Positions 1 through 10,221 of a stretch of DNA of 64,000 nucleotides are shown here, piece after piece. Origin of the DNA: Sphingomonas aurea (GTDB taxonomy: Bacteria; Pseudomonadota; Alphaproteobacteria; Sphingomonadales; Sphingomonadaceae); contig NZ_JAUUDS010000001.1 of the NCBI RefSeq assembly GCF_030678875.1, forward strand, positions 682,001 to 746,000. Reading direction: 5' to 3'. Position 1 is the first letter of the stretch. Each line of letters begins with the position of its first letter. The notes below the pieces were generated by a model. The model saw only the letters and a list, made by a program, of their open reading frames with translations, searched no databases and was not told where the DNA came from. The translations under genes and the position numbers were made by a program.

Positions 1-108
1 GACACCGATCTGGAGGCGATCGCCGAGGGCTATGTCTCGGTCACCCCACTCCACCTCGACATGACCCACGCCGCCTCGGTGGAGAGGCTCGCGCAGGCGT
101 ATCGCTGA
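1..108 (+). CDS. surE: 5'/3'-nucleotidase SurE, C-terminal end (partial)
   Basis: Only the last 35 codons are in the window, entering at the left edge and ending at TGA 106-108. The translated tail contains GYVSVTPLHLDMTH, which matches the usual SurE C terminus (GYVSVTPLxxDxT). SurE is a metal-dependent survival phosphatase acting on nucleoside monophosphates. The stop overlaps the next gene's ATG (TGATG), so the two are probably co-transcribed. The call rests on the tail alone; the catalytic part lies outside the window. Confidence 0.8.
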   Translation, partial: DTDLEAIAEGYVSVTPLHLDMTHAASVERLAQAYR

Positions 109-1100
109 TGCGCGCGGCGGCGCTGCTCGCTGCCGCGCTCGCGGTGTCGGCGCAGCATCCCGCCCCTGATCTCCCTGGCAACCCGCCGCCCGCCTGGGAG
201 GCGAAGCCGGTCGAGGCTGATGCCCCCATCGTGCCTGACCAGATCGTCCTCGTTCGCTCCGGTGACGGCCTGCTTGGCATCGCTGCCCGCACGGGCGCCA
301 GTGCGGAGGCGATCGCCCGTGCCAACGCGCTGCCCCGCCCCTGGACGCTGCGCACCAACCAGCGGCTGAAGATCCCGGGCGGCCGCTATCACCTTGTCCG
401 TCCAGGCCAGAGCGGCATCGCTATCGCGCGTGCGTACGGCATCGACTGGTCGCGCATCGCTACCGTCAACGCGCTGCCCGAACCCTATGTGCTGCGCGCG
501 GGCACCCGCCTGCTGATCCCGGTCGTCGCCCCGCCGCGTAGCCGCGCTGCCGAGCGCGCCGCAGCCTTCCGCCTCGACGTCGACGACATCCTCACCGGCG
601 GCGAGCCGGCGCTCGCGCCGCGCCAGGCCCCGATCCGTGCCGCCACCCGACCGACCCGCCCCCTGCCTCCTGCCGCGGTCGTCGCCCCGCCGCCGCGGCT
701 TGCCGCCGGCGGCTTCACCTGGCCGGTCGAGAGCACCAGCATCGCCGGCCGCTTCGGTGCCGGTGCCGCAGGCGAGCGCAACAATGGCATCGACGTCGCC
801 GTCCCCCTCGCCACACCAGTCCGCGCCGCGGCGGACGGGGTCGTCGCCTATGCCGGCACGGGCATCCCTTCGCTCGGCGGGCTCGTCATCGTCCGCCATG
901 GCGGCGGCTGGACGAGCGTCTACGGCTATGCCGAGCGACTGCTGGTTACCCGAGGTCAGAGCGTCAAACGCGGCCAGCGCCTCGCCCTGTCGGGAGAGAG
1001 CGGGGCCACCAATCGCCCGGCCCTTCATTTCGAGCTGCGCCGCGGTCGCGTGCCGGTCGATCCGGTGACGATGCTGCGCAGTGCGCCGGCGACGGGGTGA
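108..1100 (+). CDS. LysM/LytM (M23-type) murein hydrolase activator, NlpD-like
   Basis: A 330-aa exported protein. An N-terminal signal-like stretch is followed by two LysM-type segments (about residues 45-90 and 92-137), a Pro/Arg-rich linker and a C-terminal LytM domain (about 205-325). The first metal-ligand motif HxGxD of active M23 peptidases reads NNGID here, and the HxH position near the end of the domain reads YAE, while LHFELR is kept. Known NlpD-type amidase activators show the same pattern, so I infer a non-catalytic septal amidase activator. The start overlaps the surE stop; the surE-nlpD order is common in Proteobacteria. Confidence 0.8.
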   Translation: MRAAALLAAALAVSAQHPAPDLPGNPPPAWEAKPVEADAPIVPDQIVLVRSGDGLLGIAARTGASAEAIARANALPRPWTLRTNQRLKIPGGRYHLVRPGQSGIAIARAYGIDWSRIATVNALPEPYVLRAGTRLLIPVVAPPRSRAAERAAAFRLDVDDILTGGEPALAPRQAPIRAATRPTRPLPPAAVVAPPPRLAAGGFTWPVESTSIAGRFGAGAAGERNNGIDVAVPLATPVRAAADGVVAYAGTGIPSLGGLVIVRHGGGWTSVYGYAERLLVTRGQSVKRGQRLALSGESGATNRPALHFELRRGRVPVDPVTMLRSAPATG

Positions 1101-1131
1101 CGCCCAGCACAAGCCTTGCTAACCGGCGCGC

Positions 1132-2364
1132 ATGGCATACCAGTCCGACCTGCTCACCGTCCTCCAGGACCGCGGATACATCCACCAGCTGACCGACGCC
1201 GCCGCGCTCGACGCGCTCGCGGCCAAGCAGGTCGTTCCCGGCTATATCGGCTTCGACCCGACCGCGCCGTCGCTCCATGTCGGCAGCCTCGTGCAGATCA
1301 TGCTGCTGCGCCGCCTCCAGCAGAGCGGGCACAAGCCGATCGTCCTGATGGGCGGCGGCACCGGCAAGATCGGCGATCCCAGCTTCAAGGACGAGGCGCG
1401 GAAACTCGCCGGCGCCGACACGATCAACGCCAATATCGCCTCGATCAAGCGCATTTTCGAACGCTTCCTGACGTTTGGGGACGGCCCCAGCGACGCGATC
1501 ATGCTCGACAATGCCGAGTGGCTCGACCGGCTGGAGTATATCCCCTTTCTGCGAGAGGTGGGGCAGCATTTCTCGGTCAACCGGATGCTGTCGTTCGACT
1601 CGGTGAAGCTGCGGCTCGACCGCGAGCAGTCGCTCAGCTTCCTCGAGTTCAACTACATGATCCTCCAGGGCTACGACTTCGTCGAGCTGTCGCGCCGTGC
1701 CGGTTGCCGGCTTCAGATGGGCGGCAGCGACCAGTGGGGTAATATCGTCAACGGTATCGAGCTGGCGCGCCGGATGGACGGAACCGAGGTCTATGGCGTC
1801 ACCACGCCGCTCATCACCACTGCCGATGGCGGAAAGATGGGCAAGACGATGGCCGGTGCCGTCTGGCTGCACGAGGACCAGCTGCCCCATTTCGATTACT
1901 GGCAGTTCTGGCGCAACACCGATGACCGCGACGTCGGCCGGTTCCTGCGCCTGTTCACCGATCTGCCGCTGGACGAGATCGCGCGGTTGGAGGCGCTGCC
2001 GGGCGCGGAGATCAACGAGGCCAAGAAGATCCTGGCCACCGAGGCGACCGCCCTCTGCCGCGGCCGCGCCGCCGCCGACGAGGCCGCCGAAACCGCGCGC
2101 CGCACCTTCGAAGAGGGCGGCGCCGGTGAGTCGTTGCCGACCCTGTCGGTGGGCGAAGAGGGTATCGGCATCGTCGACGCGTTGATTGCACTTCGCTTCG
2201 CACAATCCCGCGGCGAGGCGCGGCGGCTGATCGCGGGCGGTGGCGCCCGAGTCGATGGCGAGAAGGTGTCCGACGAGGCGACGATCGTCAAAATAACCAG
2301 CGATACCTTGCGTTTATCTGCCGGAAAGAAACATCATGCCCTGTTGATTAGAACAAAGGTGTAA
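1132..2364 (+). CDS. tyrS: tyrosyl-tRNA synthetase (TyrRS)
   Basis: A 410-aa class I aminoacyl-tRNA synthetase charging tRNA-Tyr. The HIGH-type motif is HVGS (residues 49-52) and the KMSKS-type loop is KMGKT (235-239). The tyrosine-pocket segment GGSDQWGN sits at about 197-204. The C terminus (about 345-410) is an S4 RNA-binding domain containing [20 protein letters not shown]. Length and motifs are normal for the bacterial TyrZ/TyrS family. It starts 31 bp after the NlpD-like gene on the same strand. Confidence 0.95.
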   Translation: MAYQSDLLTVLQDRGYIHQLTDAAALDALAAKQVVPGYIGFDPTAPSLHVGSLVQIMLLRRLQQSGHKPIVLMGGGTGKIGDPSFKDEARKLAGADTINANIASIKRIFERFLTFGDGPSDAIMLDNAEWLDRLEYIPFLREVGQHFSVNRMLSFDSVKLRLDREQSLSFLEFNYMILQGYDFVELSRRAGCRLQMGGSDQWGNIVNGIELARRMDGTEVYGVTTPLITTADGGKMGKTMAGAVWLHEDQLPHFDYWQFWRNTDDRDVGRFLRLFTDLPLDEIARLEALPGAEINEAKKILATEATALCRGRAAADEAAETARRTFEEGGAGESLPTLSVGEEGIGIVDALIALRFAQSRGEARRLIAGGGARVDGEKVSDEATIVKITSDTLRLSAGKKHHALLIRTKV

Positions 2365-2458
2365 TCGATTGAAGTTCGTAATTTCTTGTCAAGGATTGTA
2401 CCCATAGGTCAATCAGGCACTTCTCCCGCGTTCGGCCGGCGGAGGTGCCAGGAGCGTC

Positions 2459-2776
2459 ATGGCCAGTTTCCAGCCAGTATCATGGGATGACCGTCGCGAG
2501 CCTCGCCAGGAGGTGCTGCATCGTACGCGCATCGTGCAGGCAAACGGCGTCGAGCGTACGGTGACGATCGTCAACTTCTCCTCCGGCGGATTCATGGCAC
2601 GCGCCGATGGCGAATGGGCAGAAGGCGACGTCCTGACCGTCGTCCTCCCGATCATCGGCCTAGCCAAAGCTGAAGTTCGCTGGGCGCTTGGCGGTCGGCT
2701 TGGCTGTCGCCTGTTCAACTCCATCGACGTCGCCGTCTTCGGGTCTATGCTGCAGCGAATGCTGCGCAGCATTTAG
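2459..2776 (+). CDS. PilZ-domain protein, putative c-di-GMP receptor
   Basis: A 105-aa single-domain protein. The c-di-GMP binding signature of PilZ domains is present: an Arg-rich segment DRREPR (residues 11-16) followed by NFSSGGF (39-45), matching RxxxR...[DN]xSxxG. There is no output domain, so it probably acts by binding a partner. An AGGAG sits just before the ATG. The 94-bp gap after tyrS is locally AT-richer and may hold its own promoter. The c-di-GMP EAL protein at 8734-10221 is the nearest related gene; a functional link is only a possibility. Confidence 0.85.
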   Translation: MASFQPVSWDDRREPRQEVLHRTRIVQANGVERTVTIVNFSSGGFMARADGEWAEGDVLTVVLPIIGLAKAEVRWALGGRLGCRLFNSIDVAVFGSMLQRMLRSI

Positions 2777-2856
2777 TGCAGCATCCGGATCGCGAGATGT
2801 TGCGACACCGACGGCGTCACCCTGACTTGGCCCGGCATTACTGAGCTACCCACTCG

Positions 2857-4905
2857 TCATCCCGACCGCAGCAGTGCCACTCCTGCGTCCCGTTCGAACA
2901 GGTAAAGCGCCGTCCGTGCCGCCGCACCGCGCTCCCCCGCCAGCCCCCCGTCGCGGTCCACCAGCAGTCGCGCATCGTCGTGCGCGCATTCCAGCAGGTC
3001 GGACAGCATCTCCGGCGCGACCAGCCGGAACGCCGCCTCGCCCGACTGGCGCGTTCCCAGCATCTCGCCGCCGCCGCGCAGCCGCAGATCCTCTTCGGCG
3101 ATCCGGAACCCGTCGTTCGACTCGCGCATAAGCGCAAGCCGCGCCCGCGACGTCTCGCTCAATGTGCCGCCACGCAGCAGCAGGCAGGTCGAGCGGCCCG
3201 TGCCCCGCCCCACCCGGCCGCGCAGCTGGTGCAGCTGTGCCAGTCCGAACCGGTCGGCATGTTCGATCACGATCAGCGTCGCGTTGGGCACGTCGACCCC
3301 CACCTCGATCACCGTGGTCGCCACCAGCACGCCCAGTCGCCCGCCTGCGAACGCCTCCATCACCGCGTCCTTCTCGGCCGGCTTCATGCGGCCATGGACC
3401 AGCCCGACCCGCTCTCCAAAGCGCGCGCGCAGCGCCTCTGCCCGCGCCTCGGCTGCGGCGAGATCCGACTTCTCGCTCTCCTCGACCAGCGGGCATACCC
3501 AGTATGCCTGGCCACCGCCCTCCAGATGCCGCCCCAGCGCCGCTGCCACTTCGTCCAGCCGGTCCTCCGACACGACACGCGTCTCGATCGGTTGACGTCC
3601 GGGGGGCAGTTCGTCGAGCCGGCTGACGTCCATCTCGCCATATTGCGCCAGCGTCAGCGTGCGCGGGATCGGCGTTGCCGTCATCGCCAGCAGGTGCGGG
3701 CTGCGGCCCTTGTCCTGCAACATCATCCGCTGCGCCACGCCGAAACGGTGCTGCTCGTCGACCACGACCAGCGCAAGGTCGCGATACTGCACCGCCTCCT
3801 GAAAGATCGCGTGAGTCCCGATCAGGATGTCGATGCTGCCATCGGCTAACGCCATCAGCGTCGCCTCGCGCACCCGGCCCTTGTCGCGCCCGGTCAGGAT
3901 ACCGATTTCCACCGGCAACCCGGCCAGTGTCCGGCGCAAGCTGTCGTAATGCTGCCGCGCGAGGATCTCGGTCGGCGCCAGCAGCGCGCCCTGCGCCCCC
4001 GCCTCGACCGCTACCAGCAGCGCCATCGCCGCGACCAGCGTCTTGCCCGCGCCGACATCGCCCTGCAACAGCCGCAGCATCGGCGATTGCTGCGCCAGGT
4101 CACCCTCGATCTCGGCCACGGTCCGCGCCTGTGCGCCCGTCAGCTGGTACGGCAGCTTCAGCAGGTCGCGCAGCCGCCCGTCGCCAACGAGCGCACGGCC
4201 CCTACGCTTGCGGGTGTCGGCGCGGACCAGGGTCATCGCCAACTGGCTCGCGAACACCTCGTCATAGGCCAGCCGCTCGCGCGCCTTGATATCGGCCGGA
4301 TCGGCATGGACCCGCGCCAGCGCCTCACGCCAGTCGGGCCAGTCGCGCCGGGCCTTCAGGCTCGGTTCGATCCATTCCGGCAGGCTCGGTGCGCGCTCCA
4401 CCGCCTGCGCCGCCAACGCTGCCAGCCGGCGCGAGGTCACTCCTTCGGATAGCGGATAGATCGGTTCGCGCGCGCGGAACTCCTCGTCCGGATCGGCCAG
4501 GTCGGGATGCACGATCTGCAGCGTGTCGCCATATTGGTCCAGCCGACCCGACACCCGCCGCGGCTCGCCGATCGGCAGCAGCTTCTTCGCCCAGCCGGGA
4601 TGCCCGCCGAAATAGACCAGCGCGATCGTGTTCCCCGCCGCGTCCGCCGCGATCACCCGTGTCGGCCCGCGCCCGGTCGAACTGCGATACTCACGCGGGA
4701 TCAGCGTGATCGCGACGATCCGGCCCACGTCGCCGGTCAGCAATTCCTCGCGCGCGACCCGGTCGACCCAGCCGGTCGGCAGGTGGAACGCGACATCCAC
4801 CACTCGCCGCAAACCCAGCCGGTCGAGCGGCTTGGCCAACGCCGGTCCCACCCCCTTCAGCGCGGTGACCTCGGCGAACAGCGGATTGAGGATGTCGGGA
4901 CGCAT
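2857..4905 (-). CDS. recG: ATP-dependent DNA helicase RecG
   Basis: A 682-aa protein of normal RecG length. The N-terminal wedge/OB part (about 1-150) precedes the SF2 helicase core with Walker A GDVGAGKT (282-289), DEQH box (383-386), the TATPIPRT motif and the late motif QLRGRVGRG. RecG remodels stalled replication forks and Holliday junctions. It is divergent from sdhE/mfd, with about 80 bp between the start codons that probably contain both promoters. The recG-sdhE-mfd arrangement is typical of sphingomonads. Confidence 0.95.
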   Translation of the reverse strand: MRPDILNPLFAEVTALKGVGPALAKPLDRLGLRRVVDVAFHLPTGWVDRVAREELLTGDVGRIVAITLIPREYRSSTGRGPTRVIAADAAGNTIALVYFGGHPGWAKKLLPIGEPRRVSGRLDQYGDTLQIVHPDLADPDEEFRAREPIYPLSEGVTSRRLAALAAQAVERAPSLPEWIEPSLKARRDWPDWREALARVHADPADIKARERLAYDEVFASQLAMTLVRADTRKRRGRALVGDGRLRDLLKLPYQLTGAQARTVAEIEGDLAQQSPMLRLLQGDVGAGKTLVAAMALLVAVEAGAQGALLAPTEILARQHYDSLRRTLAGLPVEIGILTGRDKGRVREATLMALADGSIDILIGTHAIFQEAVQYRDLALVVVDEQHRFGVAQRMMLQDKGRSPHLLAMTATPIPRTLTLAQYGEMDVSRLDELPPGRQPIETRVVSEDRLDEVAAALGRHLEGGGQAYWVCPLVEESEKSDLAAAEARAEALRARFGERVGLVHGRMKPAEKDAVMEAFAGGRLGVLVATTVIEVGVDVPNATLIVIEHADRFGLAQLHQLRGRVGRGTGRSTCLLLRGGTLSETSRARLALMRESNDGFRIAEEDLRLRGGGEMLGTRQSGEAAFRLVAPEMLSDLLECAHDDARLLVDRDGGLAGERGAAARTALYLFERDAGVALLRSG

Positions 4906-4984
4906 GACTACATGGCCCTTACGACCAGCCGACGCGCGCCGCCAGTTGCGCCCGCCGGCCTATCGCCGTTGGGAGCCGAACAGG

Positions 4985-5251
4985 GTGGATCACGAGACAC
5001 GTATCAAGCGCCTGCGCTTTCGCGCCTGGCATCGCGGCACGCGCGAGGCGGACCTGATGATCGGCGGCTTCTTCGACGCGCATCATCATCGCTGGACCCC
5101 GGCCGAGCTGGACTGGTTCGAGGCACTGCTGGAGGAGCAGGATGTCGACATCATGGGGTGGGCGATCGGATCGATCCCCTGTCCGCCCGCCTGGGACGGG
5201 CCGATGATGCACGCCATGCGTTCGCTCGATTTCGTCAAGCTGCCATCCTGA
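4985..5251 (+). CDS. sdhE: FAD assembly factor SdhE (YgfY/DUF339 family)
   Basis: An 88-aa protein with the family's RGxxE motif (RGTRE, residues 17-21), which helps attach FAD covalently to the succinate dehydrogenase flavoprotein. I chose the GTG at 4985 because it gives the normal family length and N terminus (basic helix RIKRLRFRAWHRGTRE); upstream in-frame sequence is unlike the family. The gene lies divergent from recG and 20 bp upstream of mfd. Confidence 0.85.
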   Translation: MDHETRIKRLRFRAWHRGTREADLMIGGFFDAHHHRWTPAELDWFEALLEEQDVDIMGWAIGSIPCPPAWDGPMMHAMRSLDFVKLPS

Positions 5252-5271
5252 TCGCGACTGGAACTCCCCCC

Positions 5272-8200
5272 TTGCCCGACGTCAACAAAATCCTGGCGGC
5301 CAACGGACAGTTGACGCTTGCCGGCGTGCCCACCGGCTTCCAACCCTCGCTCCTTGCTGACCTCGCCCGCGCCGCCGGCCGCGTGCTGTTCATCGCGCCG
5401 GACGACGCCGCGATGCGCGCCATCGCCTCCACCGCTTCCTTCTTCGCGCCGGAGCTTGAGGTGGTGATGTTCCCGGCGTGGGACTGCCTGCCCTATGATC
5501 GTGCGTCGCCTACTCTGCGGGTGATGGCAGACCGCATTGCCGCACTCCACCGCCTGCAGGCCAAGCAGGCAGGTCCGCAGCTGATCCTGACCACCGCAAA
5601 CGCCGCGACCCAGCGCGTGCTGACGCCGTTCCGCATTCGTCAGCTGGTCGCGACGCTAGCGCCCGGCGAACGCATCGGCCGCGACCGGCTCGCCGGCCTG
5701 CTCCAGGCAAACGGGTATGTCCGCACCGAAACCGTCCACGACCAAGGCGAATATGCGGTGCGCGGCGGCCTGGTCGACCTCTTCCCCAGCGGCGAAACGC
5801 AGGGACTGCGCCTCGACTTCTTCGGCGACGAGATCGAGAGCGTCCGCACCTTCGACCCGGCGGATCAGCGCACGACCGGCCGCATCGACGGCTTCACGCT
5901 ACTCCCCGCCTCGGAAGCCCTGCTGGACGAAGACCAGATAAAGCGATTCCGCACCCGGTACCGCGAGACGTTCGGCGCCACCGCCACCGGCGATCCGCTC
6001 TACCAGGCGGTATCGGAAGGGCGCCGTCTCGCCGGCATGGAACATTGGCTACCGCTGTTCGAGGAGAAGCTGGCGACGCTGTTCGACCATCTGGGTGACG
6101 TGCTGACCGTCCGCGACGCAGGTGTCGCCGCGGCGGTCGAGGGTCGGCTGGAGGCGATCGCCGACTATTACGAGAACCGCAAGCGCGCAGAGGCAGCACA
6201 ACCCGGCAGCTACCGCCCCCTCCCCGCCAAGTCTCTGTATCTGAACGAGGCGGAATGGGCCGCGGCGACCGCATCTACCCATCTCACGACGCCGTTCCAC
6301 GAGCCGCCCTCCGCCACCGTGATGGACTTCAACGTTGACGGCCCCCGCGACTTCGCGCCTGAGCGCGCCAACCAGGCCAATGTCTATGAGGCGGTGGTCG
6401 CGCATATCGAAAAGCTGCGTCGCGACGGCCGAAAACCCGTCCTCGCCAGCTACTCGGTCGGCGCGCGCGAACGGCTCGGCAGCCTGCTCGCCGATCACGG
6501 GCTGAAGGGCGGCAAAGCCGCGGAGACGTGGCAGGAGGCGCTCGGTGTCGCCGACACGTCGAAGAGCTTCGGCGTCGCGATGGTCGTCCTGCCGCTGGAC
6601 CATGGCTTCACCGCGCCGGGGATCGCGGTGCTGACCGAGCAGGACATGCTCGGCGACCGGCTGATCCGCCGCAACAAACGGCGGAAATCCGCCGATGCCT
6701 TTCTCGCCGAGCTGGCGACGCTGTCGCCCGGTGACCTCGTCGTCCATGCCGATCACGGCATCGGCCGATACGAAGGGTTGACCAGCATCCCGGTCGGCAA
6801 GAGCCCGCACGACTGCGTCGCCCTGTCCTATGCCGGCGGCGACAAATTGTACGTGCCGGTCGAGAATCTCGAAGTGCTGACCCGCTACGGCTCGGGTGAG
6901 GACGGCGCGGCGCTCGATCGACTAGGCGGCGAAGCGTGGCAGCGGCGCAAGAGCCGCATGAAGGAGCGCATCCGCGAGATCGCCGGCGAGCTGATCGCGA
7001 CCGCTGCCGAACGCGCGCTCCGTCCGGGCGAGGTCGCCGAGCCCGACAGCGCCGGCTACCCCAGCTTCGTCGACCGCTTTCCCTATGAGGAAACCGACGA
7101 TCAGGACCGCGCGATCGGCGACGTGCTGGACGACCTGGCCGCGGGCAAGCCGATGGATCGGCTGGTCGTCGGCGATGTCGGCTTCGGCAAGACCGAGGTG
7201 GCGCTGCGCGCCGCGTTCGTTGCGGCGATGGCGGGGATGCAGGTGGCGGTGGTCTGCCCCACCACGCTGCTCGCGCGCCAGCATTTCAACAACTTCGCTG
7301 CGCGCTTCGAGGGGTTTCCGATCAAGATCGGCCGGATGAGCCGGCTGGTCGGCGCGCCCGAGATGAAGGCGACGAAGGAGGGCGCGGCGTCCGGCCAGCT
7401 CGACGTGATCGTCGGCACGCATGCGGTGCTGGCCAAGGGCGTCGAGTTTAAGCGGCTGGGCCTCGTCATCGTCGACGAGGAGCAGCGCTTTGGCGTCACC
7501 CACAAGGAGCGGCTGAAGGCGCTGAAGGCCGACGTCCACATGCTGACGCTGACCGCCACGCCGATCCCGCGCACGCTGCAGATGGCGATGTCGGGCCTGC
7601 GCGAGCTGTCGGTGATCCAGACGCCGCCGGTCGATCGCCTGGCCGTGCGGACCTATGTGATGCCGTGGGACCCGGTGGTGCTGCGCGAGGCGTTGCTGCG
7701 CGAACATTATCGCGGCGGCCAGAGCTTCCTCGTCACGCCGCGCATCGCCGACCTGCCCGATATCGAGGAGTTCCTGCGCGCCGAGGTACCCGAGATCCGC
7801 TACGTCATCGCCCACGGCCAGATGTCGGCGAGCGAGGTCGAGGAGCGGATGAGCGCCTTCTACGACAAGAAGTTCGAGGTGCTGGTGTCGACCACCATCA
7901 TCGAGAGCGGGCTCGACATCCCCTCGGCAAACACCATGATTATCAACCGCGCCGACCGGTTCGGGCTGGCCCAGCTCTATCAGCTGCGCGGTCGGGTCGG
8001 GCGGTCGAAGACGCGTGCCTATGCCTATATGGTCACCCCGCCCGAGCGGCAGATGACCGATGCAGCGGAGAAGCGGCTGAAGGTGCTGAGCGACCTCGAC
8101 TCGCTCGGCGCCGGGTTCCAGCTGGCCAGCCACGACCTCGATATCCGCGGCGCCGGCAACCTGCTGGGCGACGAGCAGTCGGGGCATATCAAGGAGGTCG

Positions 8201-8727
8201 GGTACGAACTCTACCAGTCGATGCTGGAAGAGGCGATCATGGATGCGAAGGCCGGCGGCCTCGCCCAGCGTCCGCGCGATTTCTCGCCGCAGATCACCGT
8301 CGATGCGCCGATCCTGATCCCTGACGATTACGTCCCCGATCTCGACCTGCGCATGGGCCTGTATCGCCGTCTCAACGATCTGGAGAAGCGCGAGGAGATC
8401 GAGGCGTTCGCTGCCGAGATGATCGACCGCTTCGGTCCGCTGCCCGATGCGACGGACAATCTGATCCGGGTGATCGAGATCAAGCTGAACGCCAAGCGCG
8501 CCTGCATCGCCAAGATGGATGTCGGAGTGAAGGGCGTGCTGGTCGCCTTCCACGACGACAAGCCGCCCAACGTGCCTGGGCTGATCGCCTATGTCGACCG
8601 GCTGAACGGCGTAGCGAAGCTGCGGCCGGATTCGAAGCTGGTGCTGCAACGTGCCTGGCCCGACGCCAAGTCGCGCCTGCACGGGGCGTTGCAGCTGTCG
8701 AAGGGCTTGGCGAAGGCGATGGGGTAA
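5272..8727 (+). CDS. mfd: transcription-repair coupling factor Mfd
   Basis: With a TTG start at 5272 the protein is 1151 aa, the usual Mfd length. The open frame extends far upstream, but that part is antisense to recG and out of frame with sdhE. Domain order is a UvrB-like N terminus (DYDR-type DCLPYDRASP), an RNA-polymerase interaction domain around VVHADHGIGRYEGL, an SF2 translocase core (GDVGFGKTEVA, DEEQRFG, LRGRVGRS) and a C-terminal TRCF domain. Mfd removes stalled RNA polymerase and recruits UvrA. I see no clear Shine-Dalgarno sequence before the TTG, so the exact start is the weakest point. Confidence 0.93.
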   Translation: MPDVNKILAANGQLTLAGVPTGFQPSLLADLARAAGRVLFIAPDDAAMRAIASTASFFAPELEVVMFPAWDCLPYDRASPTLRVMADRIAALHRLQAKQAGPQLILTTANAATQRVLTPFRIRQLVATLAPGERIGRDRLAGLLQANGYVRTETVHDQGEYAVRGGLVDLFPSGETQGLRLDFFGDEIESVRTFDPADQRTTGRIDGFTLLPASEALLDEDQIKRFRTRYRETFGATATGDPLYQAVSEGRRLAGMEHWLPLFEEKLATLFDHLGDVLTVRDAGVAAAVEGRLEAIADYYENRKRAEAAQPGSYRPLPAKSLYLNEAEWAAATASTHLTTPFHEPPSATVMDFNVDGPRDFAPERANQANVYEAVVAHIEKLRRDGRKPVLASYSVGARERLGSLLADHGLKGGKAAETWQEALGVADTSKSFGVAMVVLPLDHGFTAPGIAVLTEQDMLGDRLIRRNKRRKSADAFLAELATLSPGDLVVHADHGIGRYEGLTSIPVGKSPHDCVALSYAGGDKLYVPVENLEVLTRYGSGEDGAALDRLGGEAWQRRKSRMKERIREIAGELIATAAERALRPGEVAEPDSAGYPSFVDRFPYEETDDQDRAIGDVLDDLAAGKPMDRLVVGDVGFGKTEVALRAAFVAAMAGMQVAVVCPTTLLARQHFNNFAARFEGFPIKIGRMSRLVGAPEMKATKEGAASGQLDVIVGTHAVLAKGVEFKRLGLVIVDEEQRFGVTHKERLKALKADVHMLTLTATPIPRTLQMAMSGLRELSVIQTPPVDRLAVRTYVMPWDPVVLREALLREHYRGGQSFLVTPRIADLPDIEEFLRAEVPEIRYVIAHGQMSASEVEERMSAFYDKKFEVLVSTTIIESGLDIPSANTMIINRADRFGLAQLYQLRGRVGRSKTRAYAYMVTPPERQMTDAAEKRLKVLSDLDSLGAGFQLASHDLDIRGAGNLLGDEQSGHIKEVGYELYQSMLEEAIMDAKAGGLAQRPRDFSPQITVDAPILIPDDYVPDLDLRMGLYRRLNDLEKREEIEAFAAEMIDRFGPLPDATDNLIRVIEIKLNAKRACIAKMDVGVKGVLVAFHDDKPPNVPGLIAYVDRLNGVAKLRPDSKLVLQRAWPDAKSRLHGALQLSKGLAKAMG

Positions 8728-8733
8728 GCGCGG

Positions 8734-10221
8734 TCAGCGCTCCCCCTCGATCATCGCCACCAGCGCCGGCTCGTCCAGCCCGCCGGCGCGCAGGAAGCCC
8801 TGGTACCAGCCACACCCTTCTGCCTTCAGCAGCGCCAGTTGCTGCGGCGTCTCCACCCCCTCGGCGATCACCGCCAGGCCCAGGGCGTGGGCGATGTCGA
8901 TCACCCCGCGGATCACCACCCGGTCGCGCGGGTCGCCTGCGATGTCGCGGGCCAGCGCCCGGTCGATCTTGACGTAATCGAGCGGCAGCGCCTTCAGATA
9001 GACGAGGCTTGAATAGCCCGTCCCGAAATCGTCGATCGCGACCCGGCATCCGGCTGCGCGCAGTTCGCCGAGCAGGCGGCTGGCGCGTTCCAGTTCGTGA
9101 ATCATCCCCGTCTCGGTCAGCTCGACGGTCAACCGCCCGCGCGGGAAGCCGCTGGCATCGACGCGGTCGAGGAACAGCCGCGCGAAGCCCGCCCGCGCCA
9201 CGTCGGCCGCGGTCAGGTTCAGCGACAGGCGCAGGTGCCCGAGCGCACGCGGCCAGCGTGCCGCCGTGGCGAGCGTCAGCTCTTGGATATGATCGGACAG
9301 CGCGATGCCCAGATCGGCGCGATCCGCCGCTGCGAACAGCATGTCCGCGCCGATCGGTCCCAGCGTCGGGTGCGCCCAGCGCGCCAGCGCCTCGACCCCG
9401 GTGATTCGGCCGGTCGCGATCTCCACCTGCGGCTGGAAGACGATCTCGATCTCGCCGCGGGTGACCGCGTGGTGGAGGTCCGCCGCCAGCGCATCGAGCG
9501 TCGCCACCCGGTCGGGCGGCGCGATCCGAACATTGCCGCCGTAGCTGCCACGCGCCGCGTCCAGTGCTTCCGCCGCGCGTGCGATCAGCGAAAAGGGATC
9601 GTCGCCAGCCTCGACCGCGGCGACACCCGCGCGGCTGCCGAGCAGCACCGTCGCACCCTCGACATCGATCGAACGGGCGAGCGCCTGGCAGACCGCCGCG
9701 GCCGCCCCGCTCGCCCGCTCGACCTCCACCGCGGCGAGGAACAGGTCACCGCTAGAGCGGACGACCAGCGTATCGTCCGCCAGTGCGGCGCCGATGCGCT
9801 GCGCGGCCTCGGCGATCGCGGCATCGACCACGTCCCGGCCGTGCGCGGCATTGACCAGATCGAGCCGGGACAGCGCCACTGCGACGACGGTGCAGGGCAC
9901 GCCGGCCGCGATCCATGCCGACAGCCGCTCGATCAGGGCCGCCCCCTCCTCCCCGTCGAGCGAGCCCAGCGCCCGGCGTTCGACCAGCCCCGCGCGTCGT
10001 GCGAAGCGCAACGCCGTCTCGATCTCGCCCGACCCGCGCGGATCGGCGAGGAAAGCGTGCGCGCCGGCGTCCAGAAATCTGTCCGCCACCCTGGCATCGG
10101 GCGTGATGACCAGCAGCGCCTCGCCCTGTCCGGACCGACGACGCACCTCGGCCAGTGCCAACTCTTCCCGCCCGCGTGCATCGACCAAGGCGACCGTGCG
10201 TTCGGCTTGCATGTGTGTCAT
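8734..10221 (-). CDS. degenerate GGDEF / EAL domain protein (c-di-GMP phosphodiesterase)
   Basis: A 495-aa protein. The N-terminal third resembles a receiver-like/unknown domain. A GGDEF-like domain follows (about 100-230) in which the active-site loop reads SGDLF, so cyclase activity is unlikely. The C-terminal EAL domain (about 245-490) keeps VEALARW, the ELTETG segment, DDFGTGYSSL and the AEGVE motif, which are the metal and substrate ligands, so c-di-GMP hydrolysis is plausible. It ends 6 bp from the convergent mfd stop. Starts at 10221 and 10212 are both possible. Confidence 0.88.
   Translation of the reverse strand: MTHMQAERTVALVDARGREELALAEVRRRSGQGEALLVITPDARVADRFLDAGAHAFLADPRGSGEIETALRFARRAGLVERRALGSLDGEEGAALIERLSAWIAAGVPCTVVAVALSRLDLVNAAHGRDVVDAAIAEAAQRIGAALADDTLVVRSSGDLFLAAVEVERASGAAAAVCQALARSIDVEGATVLLGSRAGVAAVEAGDDPFSLIARAAEALDAARGSYGGNVRIAPPDRVATLDALAADLHHAVTRGEIEIVFQPQVEIATGRITGVEALARWAHPTLGPIGADMLFAAADRADLGIALSDHIQELTLATAARWPRALGHLRLSLNLTAADVARAGFARLFLDRVDASGFPRGRLTVELTETGMIHELERASRLLGELRAAGCRVAIDDFGTGYSSLVYLKALPLDYVKIDRALARDIAGDPRDRVVIRGVIDIAHALGLAVIAEGVETPQQLALLKAEGCGWYQGFLRAGGLDEPALVAMIEGER

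Noticed and set aside
4507..5271. Long N-terminal extension of mfd in an open frame
   Set aside because: It is antisense to recG, out of frame with sdhE, and without family similarity; GC-rich DNA often leaves such frames open.
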